The notes: a model not told the origin generated them from the sequence alone. A stretch of DNA of 64,000 nt from Acuticoccus sp965213555 (GCF_965213555.1 NZ_OZ243890.1:1736001-1800000), one strand, 5' to 3'; shown: positions 18,138-28,174, counted from the first letter of the stretch. Numbers and translations are program-made.

Positions 18138-21100
18138 ATGACCGGCGTTCTCGGCGCCTTCGCGCGCCATCCCAACGCGGCGAACCTGTTGATGGCGTTG
18201 ATGCTGGCGCTCGGCGTGTTCGCGCTGGCCAACCTCACCGCGCGCTTCTGGCCGGCAGCGAACCTGTCGCAGGTGGAGGTCAGCATCGCCTGGCCGGGCG
18301 CGAGCGCGGAGGATGTCTCCGACACGATCCTTGCCGCGGTCGAGCCGGCGGTGCGGTTCCTCTCCGGCGTCGACAAGGTGCGCTCGGTGGCGCGCGAGGG
18401 GGCAGCGTTCACGTCCATCGAGTTCGCTCCCGGCAGCGACATGCAGAAGGCGTTCTCCGACGTCGAGCAGGCCGTCACCTCCCTCGACACGCTGCCGGAG
18501 AACGCCGAGCGCCCCGTCGTGAGCATCGACGTCATCCGCGATCCGGTCGCGAAGATCGCCGTCTCCGGTCCGTTCTCGGAGGACGCGCTGCAGACCTTCG
18601 CCCGGCGCATCCGCGACGACCTCCTCGGGCGCGACCTCGACCGCGTCTCCATCGGCGGCGCGCGCGACGTCGAGATCGTCGTCGAGGTGCGCGAGCGCGA
18701 CCTCCTACGCCTCGGCCTTACCACCGAGGACGTCGCCGCCGCGGTGCGCGCCAGCACCCTCGACCGCCCCTCGGGCGTCGTCGACGGCGTCGTGGACCGG
18801 CAGATCCGCGTGCTCGGCGGCGGCGAGACGCCTGATGCGATCCGTGAGTTCCCGGTCAAGGTGCTGCCGTCCGGCGAGACGATCACCGTCGGCAACATCG
18901 CCGATGTGCGGCAAGGTTTTGCCCGCGGCTCGGTGTCTGGGCTGCGCGACGGCGACCCCGCCATCGAGCTCACCGTGGAGCGCTCGCCGTCGGCCGACGC
19001 GCTCGCCGCCGATCGCGCCGTGCGCGAGTACCTCGAGGAGGTGCGACCGACCCTGCCGGCGAGCCTTGAGCTGAAGCTCTACGACGTGCAGACCGAGATG
19101 CTGTGGGACCGCATCGAGATCCTGGTGCGCAACGGCTGGCAGGGGCTCGCGGTCGTCCTCGTGGTGCTGTTCGTGTTCCTCGACGCGCGAGTCGCGTTCT
19201 GGGTCGCGCTCGGCATCCCCGTGGCGTTCGCCGGCACGCTGGCCGTGATGCTCGCCACCGGGCAGACCATCAACATGGTCTCGCTGTTCGCACTCATCAT
19301 GATGCTCGGCGTCATCGTCGATGACGCCATCGTGGTGGGAGAGCACGCTGACACGCTGGCCTCGCGCGGCCTGCCCATGGATGAGGCGGCGACGCGCGGC
19401 GCGAGCGAGATGCTGGTGCCCGTGCTCGCCTCGTCGGTGACCACCGTGGCCGCCTTCGCGCCGATCTTCCTGATGCGCGACGTGATCGGGCAGATGATGT
19501 CGGCGATCCCGCTCGTCGGCATCGCCATCATCCTCGCCTCGCTCGTCGAGTGCTTCCTGATCCTGCCGGGACACCTCGCCCACACCGGTGGGAGCGGGCT
19601 GCGCCTCGGTCGCCTCCTGCGGCTGACGGTCGTGGCCGGGCTCGGCGCCGCCTTCATCGGCGGGCTGGTCCGCGCAGGGGCGTGGCTCGCGGGCGAGGCG
19701 GACGGGGTGCTCGCCTCGCTCCTCCTGCTGCCGCCGAGCCTCGTCGCGGTGGTTGCGATCCTCCTCGGCCTCGCGCTGGCCGGCGTCGTGGAGCGTCGCC
19801 TCGCGCGGCGCACCCGCCGCCCGAGGCGTTCCCCGCTCGCAAGGTTCCGCGCGGCCTTCGACGGCACGTTCAACCGCTTCCGCGACGGGCCCTACGCGCG
19901 GTTCATCGCGGCGACCTATGCGTTCCGCTACACGACGGCGGCGGTCGCGGCGGGGAGCATCCTCGTCGTGGTGTACGGGCTGTACTTCGGCGGCGGGCAC
20001 GTGAAGTTCGTGTTCTTCCCCTCGCCGGAGGCCGAGTCGATCTCGGCGCGCGTCGAGTTCCACCCCGGCACGCCGCGGGAGCGCGCCATCGAGGGGGTCG
20101 CCTCCATCGAGGCGGCGCTCATGGGCGCCGAGGCCGAGCTCGGCGAGGAGGGCGCGTTGGTGTCGGATGCCTACGCGCTCATCGGCCGCGCGGGGCGGGA
20201 CCGTGGCGACAACCTCGCGACGCTGCAGGTGCAGCTCACGCCATCCGAGGCGCGCGACGTGCGCACGCCCGACATCGTGCGGGCGTGGCGCGAGGCGCTG
20301 CCGGAGCTCGCCGGGGTGAAGACCGTCGCCATCGAGGAGCGACGCGGCGGCCCTCCGGGTCGCGACCTCGACCTCAAGCTCGCCGGCGCCTCGCCTGGAG
20401 CGCTGAAGGCCGCGGCCGCGGACGTCGTCGCCGCCGTCGAGGCGTGGGACGGGGTGAACGGCGTCAGCGACGACCTGCCCTACGGCAAGCCCGAGCTCGC
20501 CATGCGCCTCACCCCGCGCGGCGAGGCGCTGGGCTTCACGTTGGACAGCGTCGGCACGCAGGTGCGCGGCGCCTTCGAGGGACAGATCGCCCGCCGCCTG
20601 GTGGTCGGTCCGGACGCGCAGGAGGTGCCGGTGCGCGTGCGCCAGCGTGCCGACGGTGCCGCCGTGTCGGTGGACGAGCTCTTCCTGCGCTCCCCCACGG
20701 GCAAGTTCGTTCCGGCGTCGGAGGTGGTCGAGGTGGAGGAGCGCAACACGTTCTCCCTCATCCTGCGCCGCGACGGGGTCGTCACCGTCGCCGTCACCGC
20801 CGACGTCGACCCCGACATCATCACGCCCCAGGCGCTCACCGAACGGGTCGCTGCCGAGGTGCTGCCGACGGTGGAGGCACGCCACGGCGTGCGCGGTGAG
20901 TTCGGCGGTCGCGACCTCGAGCGGCGGCGATCGTTCGAGGACCTGAGGCAGGGCGCGCTGCTCGCCATGGTCGTGATCTACCTGACGCTCGCCCTGGTGT
21001 TCGGCTCCTACTGGCGGCCCGTCGTCATCATGCTCATCATCCCGTTCGGCGCGGTAGGGGCGATCCTCGGCCACGTCATCCTCGGCATGAACCTCACCAT

Positions 21101-21470
21101 CGTCTCGTTCGTCGGGCTGCTCGGGCTCGCCGGCATCCTGGTCAACGACAGCATCATCCTGGTGAAGCGCTTCGACGAGCGGCTCGCCGAGGGCGCGACG
21201 TTCGCCCAGGCCGCCGTGGGCTCGAGCGCGGACCGGCTGCGCGCCGTGCTCCTCACCTCGCTCACCACCATCGGCGGACTGATCCCGCTTCTGTTCGAGA
21301 GGAGCCTGTCGGCGCAGTTCCTGCTGCCGATGGCGGTGACGATCGTGTTCGGCCTCGCCGCGGCGACGCTCATCGTGCTCGTCCTCGTGCCGACGCTGCT
21401 CGGCATCGGCAACGACGTCGGCCGCCTGCTCGCCCTCCTCATCGGCCGCACGCCGGCGCCGGCGCGCTGA
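18138..21470 (+). CDS. RND-superfamily efflux pump permease
   Basis: Proton-driven inner-membrane transporter of 1110 residues with the RND plan: TM1 at about 14-32, a large periplasmic loop, TM2-TM6, a second loop and TM8-TM12. The proton-relay region in TM4 reads MLGVIVDDAIVVGEH with adjacent Asp residues. The C-terminal half repeats LLGLAGILVNDSIILVKRFDE. A cytoplasmic basic linker (about 555-580, RRLARRTRRPRR) separates the halves. The subfamily looks like hydrophobe/amphiphile (HAE) pumps. The ATG at 18138 follows GGCGGCG. No outer-membrane factor is encoded nearby. It ends only 6 bp from the convergent TPR gene. Confidence 0.93.
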   Translation: MTGVLGAFARHPNAANLLMALMLALGVFALANLTARFWPAANLSQVEVSIAWPGASAEDVSDTILAAVEPAVRFLSGVDKVRSVAREGAAFTSIEFAPGSDMQKAFSDVEQAVTSLDTLPENAERPVVSIDVIRDPVAKIAVSGPFSEDALQTFARRIRDDLLGRDLDRVSIGGARDVEIVVEVRERDLLRLGLTTEDVAAAVRASTLDRPSGVVDGVVDRQIRVLGGGETPDAIREFPVKVLPSGETITVGNIADVRQGFARGSVSGLRDGDPAIELTVERSPSADALAADRAVREYLEEVRPTLPASLELKLYDVQTEMLWDRIEILVRNGWQGLAVVLVVLFVFLDARVAFWVALGIPVAFAGTLAVMLATGQTINMVSLFALIMMLGVIVDDAIVVGEHADTLASRGLPMDEAATRGASEMLVPVLASSVTTVAAFAPIFLMRDVIGQMMSAIPLVGIAIILASLVECFLILPGHLAHTGGSGLRLGRLLRLTVVAGLGAAFIGGLVRAGAWLAGEADGVLASLLLLPPSLVAVVAILLGLALAGVVERRLARRTRRPRRSPLARFRAAFDGTFNRFRDGPYARFIAATYAFRYTTAAVAAGSILVVVYGLYFGGGHVKFVFFPSPEAESISARVEFHPGTPRERAIEGVASIEAALMGAEAELGEEGALVSDAYALIGRAGRDRGDNLATLQVQLTPSEARDVRTPDIVRAWREALPELAGVKTVAIEERRGGPPGRDLDLKLAGASPGALKAAAADVVAAVEAWDGVNGVSDDLPYGKPELAMRLTPRGEALGFTLDSVGTQVRGAFEGQIARRLVVGPDAQEVPVRVRQRADGAAVSVDELFLRSPTGKFVPASEVVEVEERNTFSLILRRDGVVTVAVTADVDPDIITPQALTERVAAEVLPTVEARHGVRGEFGGRDLERRRSFEDLRQGALLAMVVIYLTLALVFGSYWRPVVIMLIIPFGAVGAILGHVILGMNLTIVSFVGLLGLAGILVNDSIILVKRFDERLAEGATFAQAAVGSSADRLRAVLLTSLTTIGGLIPLLFERSLSAQFLLPMAVTIVFGLAAATLIVLVLVPTLLGIGNDVGRLLALLIGRTPAPAR

Positions 21471-21476
21471 CGGTCG

Positions 21477-22154
21477 TCAGGTGTCGGTGCCCTCGAGCTC
21501 CTGACGGAACTGGTCGCGGCGCACGCGCGTGTCCTCAAGGTGCGGGTGGATCTCGAGCGCCCGGTCCATCACCTCCACCGCGGTCTCCTTGCGCTCCATC
21601 GACACTAGGATGACCGACAGGCCGACGAGCGCGCCCCAGTGGCGCGGCTCGCGCCGCAGCGTCTCCTCGATGTCGGCGATGGAGCGGCCGAAGTCGCCGG
21701 CGAGGAAGTTCACCGTCGCCCGTCGGTTCCAGCCTTCGGCGAAGTCCGGCTTCATGCGCACCACCCCGTCGAGGAGGTCGAGCGCGAGGCCGTAATTCTT
21801 CGTCTGCATGGCGTACCCGGCCCGCGCCATCAGAAGGTCGACCGTGGGGCTGCCGGACCGCGTCATGCGCCGCATGATGTGACGCGCGATGCGGTCCGCC
21901 CGCTCCTTGGTGTCCGCCGCAGCGAGCTCGGCGAACATGCGGTCGAGCCGCTCCGCGCGGCGCTCCGCGGCCGTCGTGCCTCCTGGGGGCTCGGCGGGCT
22001 GCGGACGGTCGACGCGGTCCCCCTTCCGGGGCGCGGCGTCCGCCTCCGGGCGGACGGTGTCGGTGTCGGTGTCGCGCTGCTGCGCGAGGGCCGGCGCGCT
22101 CGCAAGGGCCGCGAGCGCGAGCGTGGCGATGAGGGAGCGTGCGAACTGGGTCAT
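21477..22154 (-). CDS. Secreted TPR-repeat protein
   Basis: A 225-residue protein with a signal peptide (MTQFARSLIATLALAALASA, cleaved near ALAQQ) and a polar low-complexity region (about 26-65, TDTDTVRPEADAAP). The C-terminal half holds three or four TPR-like helical pairs (YGLALDLLDGVVRMKPDFAEGW, FGRSIADIEETLRREPRHWG, KETAVEVMDRALEIHPHLED). TPR proteins are protein-binding scaffolds, and the partner is unknown. The ATG at 22154 fits the signal peptide. An upstream in-frame ATG at 22229 would mask it. The gene is convergent with the RND pump. Confidence 0.85.
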   Translation of the reverse strand: MTQFARSLIATLALAALASAPALAQQRDTDTDTVRPEADAAPRKGDRVDRPQPAEPPGGTTAAERRAERLDRMFAELAAADTKERADRIARHIMRRMTRSGSPTVDLLMARAGYAMQTKNYGLALDLLDGVVRMKPDFAEGWNRRATVNFLAGDFGRSIADIEETLRREPRHWGALVGLSVILVSMERKETAVEVMDRALEIHPHLEDTRVRRDQFRQELEGTDT

Positions 22155-22290
22155 CGGCGGATGATGGGGCGCACGGTACGCCTCGTCAAAAGGACCGGGG
22201 GTCGCAACTGGGTGAGCTCGACGAGGCATCGCGCGTCGGGTTGACGGGCGGGGCGTCAGCCGCGATGGCCCCCACGGGCAGGGGGCCGCG

Positions 22291-23727
22291 ATGGCAGGGA
22301 CCGACGGGACATCAGGGCCGCCTGCCGCACGGCCGTGGCAGGTCGCCCTTGTCGTCGCACTCTACGTCATTGCGCTCGGCGCCGTCCGACTGGGGCTGTC
22401 GCCGTTCCTGGAGATCGACGAGGCGCAGTTCGTCGGCGCGGTGGACCTGCGGCTCGTCTACGCCAACTCCCATCCCCCGCTCTACAATTGGCTCGTCCGC
22501 GGCGCGTTGGAGCTGACCGGATGGCGCTGGCCGCTCGCGGTCGCGTTCGTCAAGGCGGCGCTGCTCGCCACAACCTACCTCCTCGTGTTCGACGCGGTGC
22601 GACGCCTCGCCGGTCCAACTACGGGCGTCCTCGCCCTCGCCCTCGCGGCGCTCATGCCGCAGGTGTCGTGGATGTCGGCGCACACCCTCGCCCACTCCGT
22701 CCTCGTGTTGGCGGGGGCGGTGGGGGTGGTCGCGGCGCTGACCGCGACCGCACGGCGCGCGACGTCCGCGGCGTTCCTCGCGCTGGGGGTCGCAGCCGCC
22801 GTCGGTGCGCTCGGCAAGGCGAACATCGTGCTGCTCCTCGGCGGCCTCACCGTCGCCGCAACGCTCGATCCGTTCTGGCGCGGGCGGTTCGCCGACCTCC
22901 GAGCGCTCCTCGCGCCGGCCGCGTTCGCGCTCCTCGCCGGTCCTGCCTATCTGGCCGCGGCGCTCCAGCTCGAGGCGTCGACGGCACGGGTCGCCAAGCT
23001 CTACGACGACGGTCCGTTCAGCGCGCTGGACGTGCCGCTCGTCGGGCTCGACGGCGTGCTGTCCCTCGCGCTGTCGGCGCTGGCGTCGGGCGGCCTCGTC
23101 GCGCTCCTCGTCGCGATCTTCGCCCGCACGCCGCCGCCCCTCGATGAGGCGGCCGAGGCGACGCGGCGCCTCCTGTGGCGCGCGATGGGCATCGGCCTCG
23201 GCGCGCTCGCCGCCCTCGTCGCCGCGGCGGACGCGACCGTGGTGCACGAGCGCTACCTGATCCCGCTGCTCGCGCCGCTGCCGGTCGTGGCCGCGCTCCA
23301 CCTGTCAGGCTGGCCGCGGCGCGGCGCCGTCGTCGCGGCTGGCGCCACGGCCTTCGCGGTCGTCCCCGCCGCGATGGCGGCGATGACCGCGTTCGACGAC
23401 CACCGCTTCGCGCGACCCTACGACGCCCTGCTTGCACCCCTCGTGGACGACCTGCCCGCCGGCCGCATCGGTGTCGTCTCCTGGCGGCATGACCTTGCGG
23501 CCAACCTCACCCTCGCGCTGCGGCGGGCGGGACGCGAGGCCGATATCCTCGGCGATCCGCTGGCGGGCGCGCCCGACCTCGCGCTCGCCGTCGACCGCCG
23601 CGAGGGCCGTCCCCCGGAGGCGCCTCCCGGGTTCTGCACCGTCCGCTCCACGAGCATCGAGGCGCCGCTGCGCAACCTCACCGGCCGGACCATGACGCTG
23701 CGCGCCACGATCGCTCGCCCGTGCTGA
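22291..23727 (+). CDS. GT39/ArnT-like membrane glycosyltransferase
   Basis: A 478-residue polytopic protein with about ten hydrophobic helices. The first loop has FLEIDEAQFVGAVDLRLVY, with the acidic E-DE catalytic pattern of GT-C transferases such as protein mannosyltransferases and ArnT, followed by NSHPPLYNWLVRG. These enzymes use polyprenyl-phosphate sugars on the periplasmic side. The C-terminal 90 residues form a soluble domain. ATG 22291 has AGGGGGC upstream. The acceptor (lipid A, protein or other glycan) cannot be told. It stands alone between a divergent TPR gene and a convergent DUF3445 gene. Confidence 0.85.
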   Translation: MAGTDGTSGPPAARPWQVALVVALYVIALGAVRLGLSPFLEIDEAQFVGAVDLRLVYANSHPPLYNWLVRGALELTGWRWPLAVAFVKAALLATTYLLVFDAVRRLAGPTTGVLALALAALMPQVSWMSAHTLAHSVLVLAGAVGVVAALTATARRATSAAFLALGVAAAVGALGKANIVLLLGGLTVAATLDPFWRGRFADLRALLAPAAFALLAGPAYLAAALQLEASTARVAKLYDDGPFSALDVPLVGLDGVLSLALSALASGGLVALLVAIFARTPPPLDEAAEATRRLLWRAMGIGLGALAALVAAADATVVHERYLIPLLAPLPVVAALHLSGWPRRGAVVAAGATAFAVVPAAMAAMTAFDDHRFARPYDALLAPLVDDLPAGRIGVVSWRHDLAANLTLALRRAGREADILGDPLAGAPDLALAVDRREGRPPEAPPGFCTVRSTSIEAPLRNLTGRTMTLRATIARPC

Positions 23728-23742
23728 CGCCGGCCTGCGTTG

Positions 23743-24585
23743 TCAGGGGCGCAGCCCCGCGAGGCGGTCGAGCAGGGCGTCGCGCCGCTCCGTCAGCCCC
23801 TTGTAGGCGAGCTGCGCGTCGTCGAGCGCGGCGAGCTGGGTGACCAGCCCGGCGACGAGGCGCGTCCCGTCGGGGTGGCGGGCGAGCGCCTCGACGGGGT
23901 CGAGCATCACCTTGATCGTGAACAGGAGGTCGCCGGTGGCGAGCCGCCGCAGCGTCTGCCGCTCCACGCGGACGAGCGCGTCGTCGAGGGACGCGGCGGG
24001 CGCGGGCTCACGCTTGGAGCGCGGCATGGGCAGCCCACCGCCGAACTGGAGCGACCAGTTGAGCCGCCAGACCAGCGCGTCGTCCGGCAGGGCGTCGAAG
24101 ATGCGTCCCACCCGCGTGCCCATGGCGCCGGCCCATCCGGGCACGTCCGCGTGGATCGTGTCCATCGGCCGGCCGAACTTCTCCGCCAGCAGCCAGGAGG
24201 AGGGGAACGCGAGCGCGGCGGCGACGAGGCGCCAGCCGTCGGTCCCACGGCGCATCACGACGAGGTCGTCCTGCACGAGCAGCGCCGCGCGCTGGATCGG
24301 TGCCGAGACGGAGTCGGTCGCCGGAAGCGCGACGCCGCGCGCCGCAAGGTGCCCTGCGATGCGCCGCTCGACCTCCTCCTGCGCCCCCTCCGTGCCCGGC
24401 TCCGTCCGCACCGCGCCGGGATCTGCCGCGAAGACCTCGGCCTTCAGCGCGAGGTCGGCGTCGCGGCGGTCGTCGACTTCGAGCCACTCGGCCGGATCGA
24501 GCGGCGCCATCGCGATGGAGAACGGGCGATGGCGCCCCGCATAGGGCGCGTGGAGCGGACGGGGCAGGGCGCCCAACCGGGTCAA
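23743..24585 (-). CDS. DUF3445 family protein (haem-dependent oxidative N-demethylase-like)
   Basis: A 280-residue soluble protein whose core matches DUF3445: APYAGRHRPFSIAMAPLDPA, WLEVDDRRDADLALK and the signature FPSSWLLAEKFGRPMDTIHADVPG. Family members include haem-dependent oxidative N-demethylases (for example dimethylamine demethylase components). Most are uncharacterised, so no substrate is assigned. The start is a TTG at 24585 that overlaps the pepF stop (TTGA). The segment before the next ATG (24510) belongs to the conserved domain, which supports the TTG. It is co-transcribed with pepF. Confidence 0.8.
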   Translation of the reverse strand: MTRLGALPRPLHAPYAGRHRPFSIAMAPLDPAEWLEVDDRRDADLALKAEVFAADPGAVRTEPGTEGAQEEVERRIAGHLAARGVALPATDSVSAPIQRAALLVQDDLVVMRRGTDGWRLVAAALAFPSSWLLAEKFGRPMDTIHADVPGWAGAMGTRVGRIFDALPDDALVWRLNWSLQFGGGLPMPRSKREPAPAASLDDALVRVERQTLRRLATGDLLFTIKVMLDPVEALARHPDGTRLVAGLVTQLAALDDAQLAYKGLTERRDALLDRLAGLRP

Positions 24586-26435
24586 CCGGCCTCGACCGCG
24601 GCGAGCTCGTCGATCAGCCCCTCGATGACGGCGAGCCCGGTGTGCCAGAACGCCGGATCGCGCGCGTCGAGCCCGAACGGGGCGAGGAGCTCGCCGTGAT
24701 GCTTGGTCCCTCCGGCCGACAGCAGCGCGAGGTACTTCTCCTCGAAGCCGTCCGGCTCGCGCTCGTAGATGCCGTAGAGCGAGTTCACCAGGCAGTCGCC
24801 GAACGCGTAGGCGTAGACGTAGAACGGCGCGTTGATGAAGTGCGGCACGTAGGACCAGAACACCTCGTAGCCCTCCTTGAGCCGCACCGCGGGGCCGAGG
24901 GACTCGCGTGAGACGTCGAGCCAGATCTCGCCGAGCCGCTCGGCGGTGAGCTCGCCCTCGCGCCGCGCGGTGTGGACGTGGCGCTCGAAGGTGTAGAACG
25001 CGATCTGGCGCACCACGGTGTTCAGCTGGTCCTCGACCTTGGCGGCGAGCATGACGCGCCGCGTGCGCGCGTCCGGCGCCCCGTCGAGCAGCGTGCGGAA
25101 GGTCAGCATCTCGCCGAACACCGAGGCGGTCTCGGCGAGCGTCAGCGGCGTTGGCGCCATCAGCGCGCCGTTGGGGCTCGCCAGGATCTGATGGACGCCG
25201 TGGCCGAGCTCGTGGGCGAGGGTCATCACGTCGCGCACCCGGCCCTGATAGTTCATGAGCACGAACGGGTGGGCCGACGGCACGGTGGGGTGGGAGAACG
25301 CGCCGGGCGCCTTGCCCGGCCGGACCGGTGCGTCGATCCAGGGGTTCTCGAAGAAGCGTTCGGCGAGCTCGGCGATCCGCGGCGAGAAGGCCTCGAAGGA
25401 CGACAGCACCGTGTCACGCGCGTCGGACCAGCCGATCGTCCTGTCGTCCGCCTCCGGCAGCGGCGCGTTGCGGTCCCACGTGTCGAGCGCGTCCTTGCCG
25501 AGCCAGCGGGCCTTCAGCGCGTAGTACCGATGCGACAGCCGCGGGTAAGCCTCTGTCACGGCCGTGACCAGCGCGTCGACGACGTCCGCCTCCACGCGGT
25601 TGGCGAGGTGCCGCGCGGCGGCGACGTCGTCGAAGCCGCGCCAGCGGTCGGAGATCTCCTTGTCCTTGGCGAGCGTGTTGGTGATGAGCGTGAAGACGCG
25701 CTCCTCGCCCTTCAACGCGGCGGCGATCCCCTCGGACGCGGCGCGGCGCACCGACTCATCCGGATCGAGGAGCCGGTTGAGCGCCTCCTCGAGGGTGAGC
25801 GCCTCCGGCCCACCCTCCACCGCGACCCTTAGCCCGGCGATGGTCTCGTCGAAGAGCCGCGTCCAGGCCGTGCGAGACGGAGCCGACTTGTCGAGGAACA
25901 GCCGCTCGAGGTTGTCCGACAGTTGGTGCGGCCGATCCTTGCGCAGGTCGGCCACGAAGGGCCGGTAGTGTGCAGCGCCCTCGTCCTCGAGCGCGCGGTC
26001 CATCATGGCATCGTCGATGCGGTTGAGCTCGAGGGGGAAGAAGAGGAGGTGGGAGGACAGCGCGGTGAGCCGGTCCGCCACGTCGCCGTAGGACTTGGCG
26101 AAGGTCGGGTTCGCGGTGTCGGTCGCGTAGAGCAGGCTGGCGTAGGAGCCGAGGCGACCGGCGCGGTCCTCCAGCGCCTCGTAGGCGCGCAACGCCTCGG
26201 CAAGATCCGTCCCGCCCCCGTCCGCCGCCACGAGGTCGGCGAGCCGTCCCTTGTAGCGCCCCTCGAAGGCACGAGCGTCTTCGGCGAGCCCAGCAAGGTC
26301 GGCGGCGAGCTCCGGCGCGTCCGGGCCGGCGTAGAAGTCCGACAGGTCCCATTGGGGCAGCGCGCCCAGCGCCGCCGCGCGCCCCCGCTCGGCGGTGTCA
26401 TGTGGCACGATTGCGCAACATTCGATCAAACTCAT
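24582..26435 (-). CDS. pepF: M3 family oligoendopeptidase F
   Basis: Zinc metallopeptidase that degrades short peptides in the cytoplasm. It is 617 residues long with the zinc motif LAHELGHGVHQ and the downstream glutamate region LAETASVFGEMLTF. Substrate-pocket segments EGYEVFWSYVPHFINAPFYV and YAYAFGDCLVNSLY are typical of M3B enzymes (PepF family). ATG 26435 is preceded by GAAGGT. An upstream in-frame ATG at 26549 would add 38 residues without family support. It is divergent from the L,D-transpeptidase across 101 bp and leads the DUF3445 gene. Confidence 0.93.
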   Translation of the reverse strand: MSLIECCAIVPHDTAERGRAAALGALPQWDLSDFYAGPDAPELAADLAGLAEDARAFEGRYKGRLADLVAADGGGTDLAEALRAYEALEDRAGRLGSYASLLYATDTANPTFAKSYGDVADRLTALSSHLLFFPLELNRIDDAMMDRALEDEGAAHYRPFVADLRKDRPHQLSDNLERLFLDKSAPSRTAWTRLFDETIAGLRVAVEGGPEALTLEEALNRLLDPDESVRRAASEGIAAALKGEERVFTLITNTLAKDKEISDRWRGFDDVAAARHLANRVEADVVDALVTAVTEAYPRLSHRYYALKARWLGKDALDTWDRNAPLPEADDRTIGWSDARDTVLSSFEAFSPRIAELAERFFENPWIDAPVRPGKAPGAFSHPTVPSAHPFVLMNYQGRVRDVMTLAHELGHGVHQILASPNGALMAPTPLTLAETASVFGEMLTFRTLLDGAPDARTRRVMLAAKVEDQLNTVVRQIAFYTFERHVHTARREGELTAERLGEIWLDVSRESLGPAVRLKEGYEVFWSYVPHFINAPFYVYAYAFGDCLVNSLYGIYEREPDGFEEKYLALLSAGGTKHHGELLAPFGLDARDPAFWHTGLAVIEGLIDELAAVEAG

Positions 26436-26536
26436 CGGGGGACCTTCGACGGGACGTGACGGGAGGGGGACGCAGGACGGCCTGGTGCTATGTGCCACCG
26501 ACATAGATGGTTTCCTCCCGTCAAGGCGACAGGGCA

Positions 26537-28174
26537 ATGCGTGTGACATCGACGACGAGGCCGGGCGCCGTCCGCAAGCTGGCCCGCGTGGCGGGGGCGG
26601 TCCTCCTCGCGGCGGCGACGCCTCGTGGTGCCGTCGCCGAGGCGCCTGTGCCGCGCGCCTCGCCCTTGACCCTCACCCTGGCGACGGGGCTCGACGTCGC
26701 GACGCTCGTGGCGATGGCGCCGTCGGAGCCCCCGTCGATGGAGGCTGCGATCCGCCGTGAGGTCGAGGCCGATGTGTGGCTGTCGGTGGCGCGGTTCTAT
26801 GAGGCGCGCCACCACGCGCCGATCTGGACTGGGGAGCGCGCCGCGACGTTGCGGGCCCGCCTGGCGCAGGCTGAGTTCGACGGCCTCGACCCCGCCGACT
26901 ACGTCGTGCCGCCGGCCGGCGACGGCGTGGGGGCGCAAGCCGCCGAGGAGGTCGCGCTGACCGAGGCGGCGCTGCGCTACGCTCGCCACGCGCACGCAGG
27001 CCGCACGCATCCCTCTGACGTCTCGCGCATCATGACGCTGGAGCCGCCGTCCCTCAACGAGCGCACGTTCCTCCTGCGCCTCGCTCATGCGAGGGACGTC
27101 GCGGCGACCCTCGACAGCGTCCATCCGCAGCACGCCCAGTACCAGGGACTGCGCGTCGCGCTGCGACGAACGCTGGAGCGATCGGTGGACGCGCCGCCCG
27201 CCGTCGGCCGGGGGCCGAACCTCAAGGAGGGCGTGCGCAGCCCCCGCGTGGCGGTGCTGCGGGCGCGGCTCGGCGCCACGGTGCGTCGGGGCACCGACGC
27301 CACGGTGTTCGACGCCGCCCTCGGCGAGGCCGTGAAGGGCTGGCAGCGCGCCCACGGCCTTGCCGCGGACGGCATCGTCGGCCCGCGCTCCCTCGCGATC
27401 CTCGATGCCGGGCTCGGGGAGGAGGCTGCTGCCGCGCTGATCTCCAACATGGAGCGCTGGCGCTGGATGCCCCGGTGGCTCGGCGCCCACCACGTCGTCG
27501 TCAACGTGCCGGCCTACCGCGTGCGCGTGGTGAGCTCGGCGGAGACCGCCTACGAGGGGCGCGTCATCGTCGGCAAGCCGGCGAACCCGACGCCGATCTT
27601 CTCCGACGAGGTCGAGCACGTGGTGGTGAACCCGTACTGGAACGTGCCGTTCTCCATCGCCTCGAGCGAGATGCTGGGCGGCATCCAGGCCGACCCCACC
27701 GGCTACCTCGCCCGGCGCGGCTACGAGGCGGTGCTGAACGGACGCGTGGTCCACCCCGCATCCATCGCCTGGTCGCGCGACGCGCTGCGCCACGTGCGCA
27801 TCCGCCAGCGACCGGGCCGTGGCAACGCGCTCGGCTCGATTAAGTTCCTGTTCCCGAACCGGCACGCGGTCTACCTGCACGACACGCCGACCAAGCAACT
27901 GTTCTCCCGCACCGAGCGAGCCTACAGCCACGGATGCGTGCGCGTGGAGGATCCCTTCGCCTTCGCCGATGCGCTGCTCGCCAGGGAGGCGGGGATGTCC
28001 GGCGCTGGCCTGAAGCGCCTCGTCGGCCGCAGGCAGCAATGGCTCGACGTGGAGCGGAAGATCCCGGTGCACCTCACCTACTTCACCCGAGAGGTGGCGC
28101 AGGACGGGACACTCCTGCGATACGCCGACGTCTACGGCTACGATGCTCGCACCCAACGCGCGCTCGGGCTGTAG
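26537..28174 (+). CDS. Large YcbB-type L,D-transpeptidase
   Basis: Periplasmic enzyme that forms 3-3 peptidoglycan cross-links or attaches proteins to peptidoglycan. It has 545 residues: a signal peptide (to about 34), an N-terminal scaffold domain (about 70-215) and a peptidoglycan-binding domain (about 235-295, LGEAVKGWQRAHGLAADGIVG). The YkuD catalytic domain (about 315-500) has the nucleophile Cys467 in YSHGCVRV and His448 in VYLHDTP. This arrangement is that of LdtD/YcbB. ATG 26537 follows AAGGCGACAGGGC and is preferred over 26507. It is followed after 172 bp by another envelope protein (DUF882). Confidence 0.92.
   Translation: MRVTSTTRPGAVRKLARVAGAVLLAAATPRGAVAEAPVPRASPLTLTLATGLDVATLVAMAPSEPPSMEAAIRREVEADVWLSVARFYEARHHAPIWTGERAATLRARLAQAEFDGLDPADYVVPPAGDGVGAQAAEEVALTEAALRYARHAHAGRTHPSDVSRIMTLEPPSLNERTFLLRLAHARDVAATLDSVHPQHAQYQGLRVALRRTLERSVDAPPAVGRGPNLKEGVRSPRVAVLRARLGATVRRGTDATVFDAALGEAVKGWQRAHGLAADGIVGPRSLAILDAGLGEEAAAALISNMERWRWMPRWLGAHHVVVNVPAYRVRVVSSAETAYEGRVIVGKPANPTPIFSDEVEHVVVNPYWNVPFSIASSEMLGGIQADPTGYLARRGYEAVLNGRVVHPASIAWSRDALRHVRIRQRPGRGNALGSIKFLFPNRHAVYLHDTPTKQLFSRTERAYSHGCVRVEDPFAFADALLAREAGMSGAGLKRLVGRRQQWLDVERKIPVHLTYFTREVAQDGTLLRYADVYGYDARTQRALGL

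Noticed and set aside
18705..21074. Long minus-strand frame opposite the RND pump
   Set aside because: It is His/Arg/Asp-rich with no motif. It is the antisense image of a GC-rich gene.
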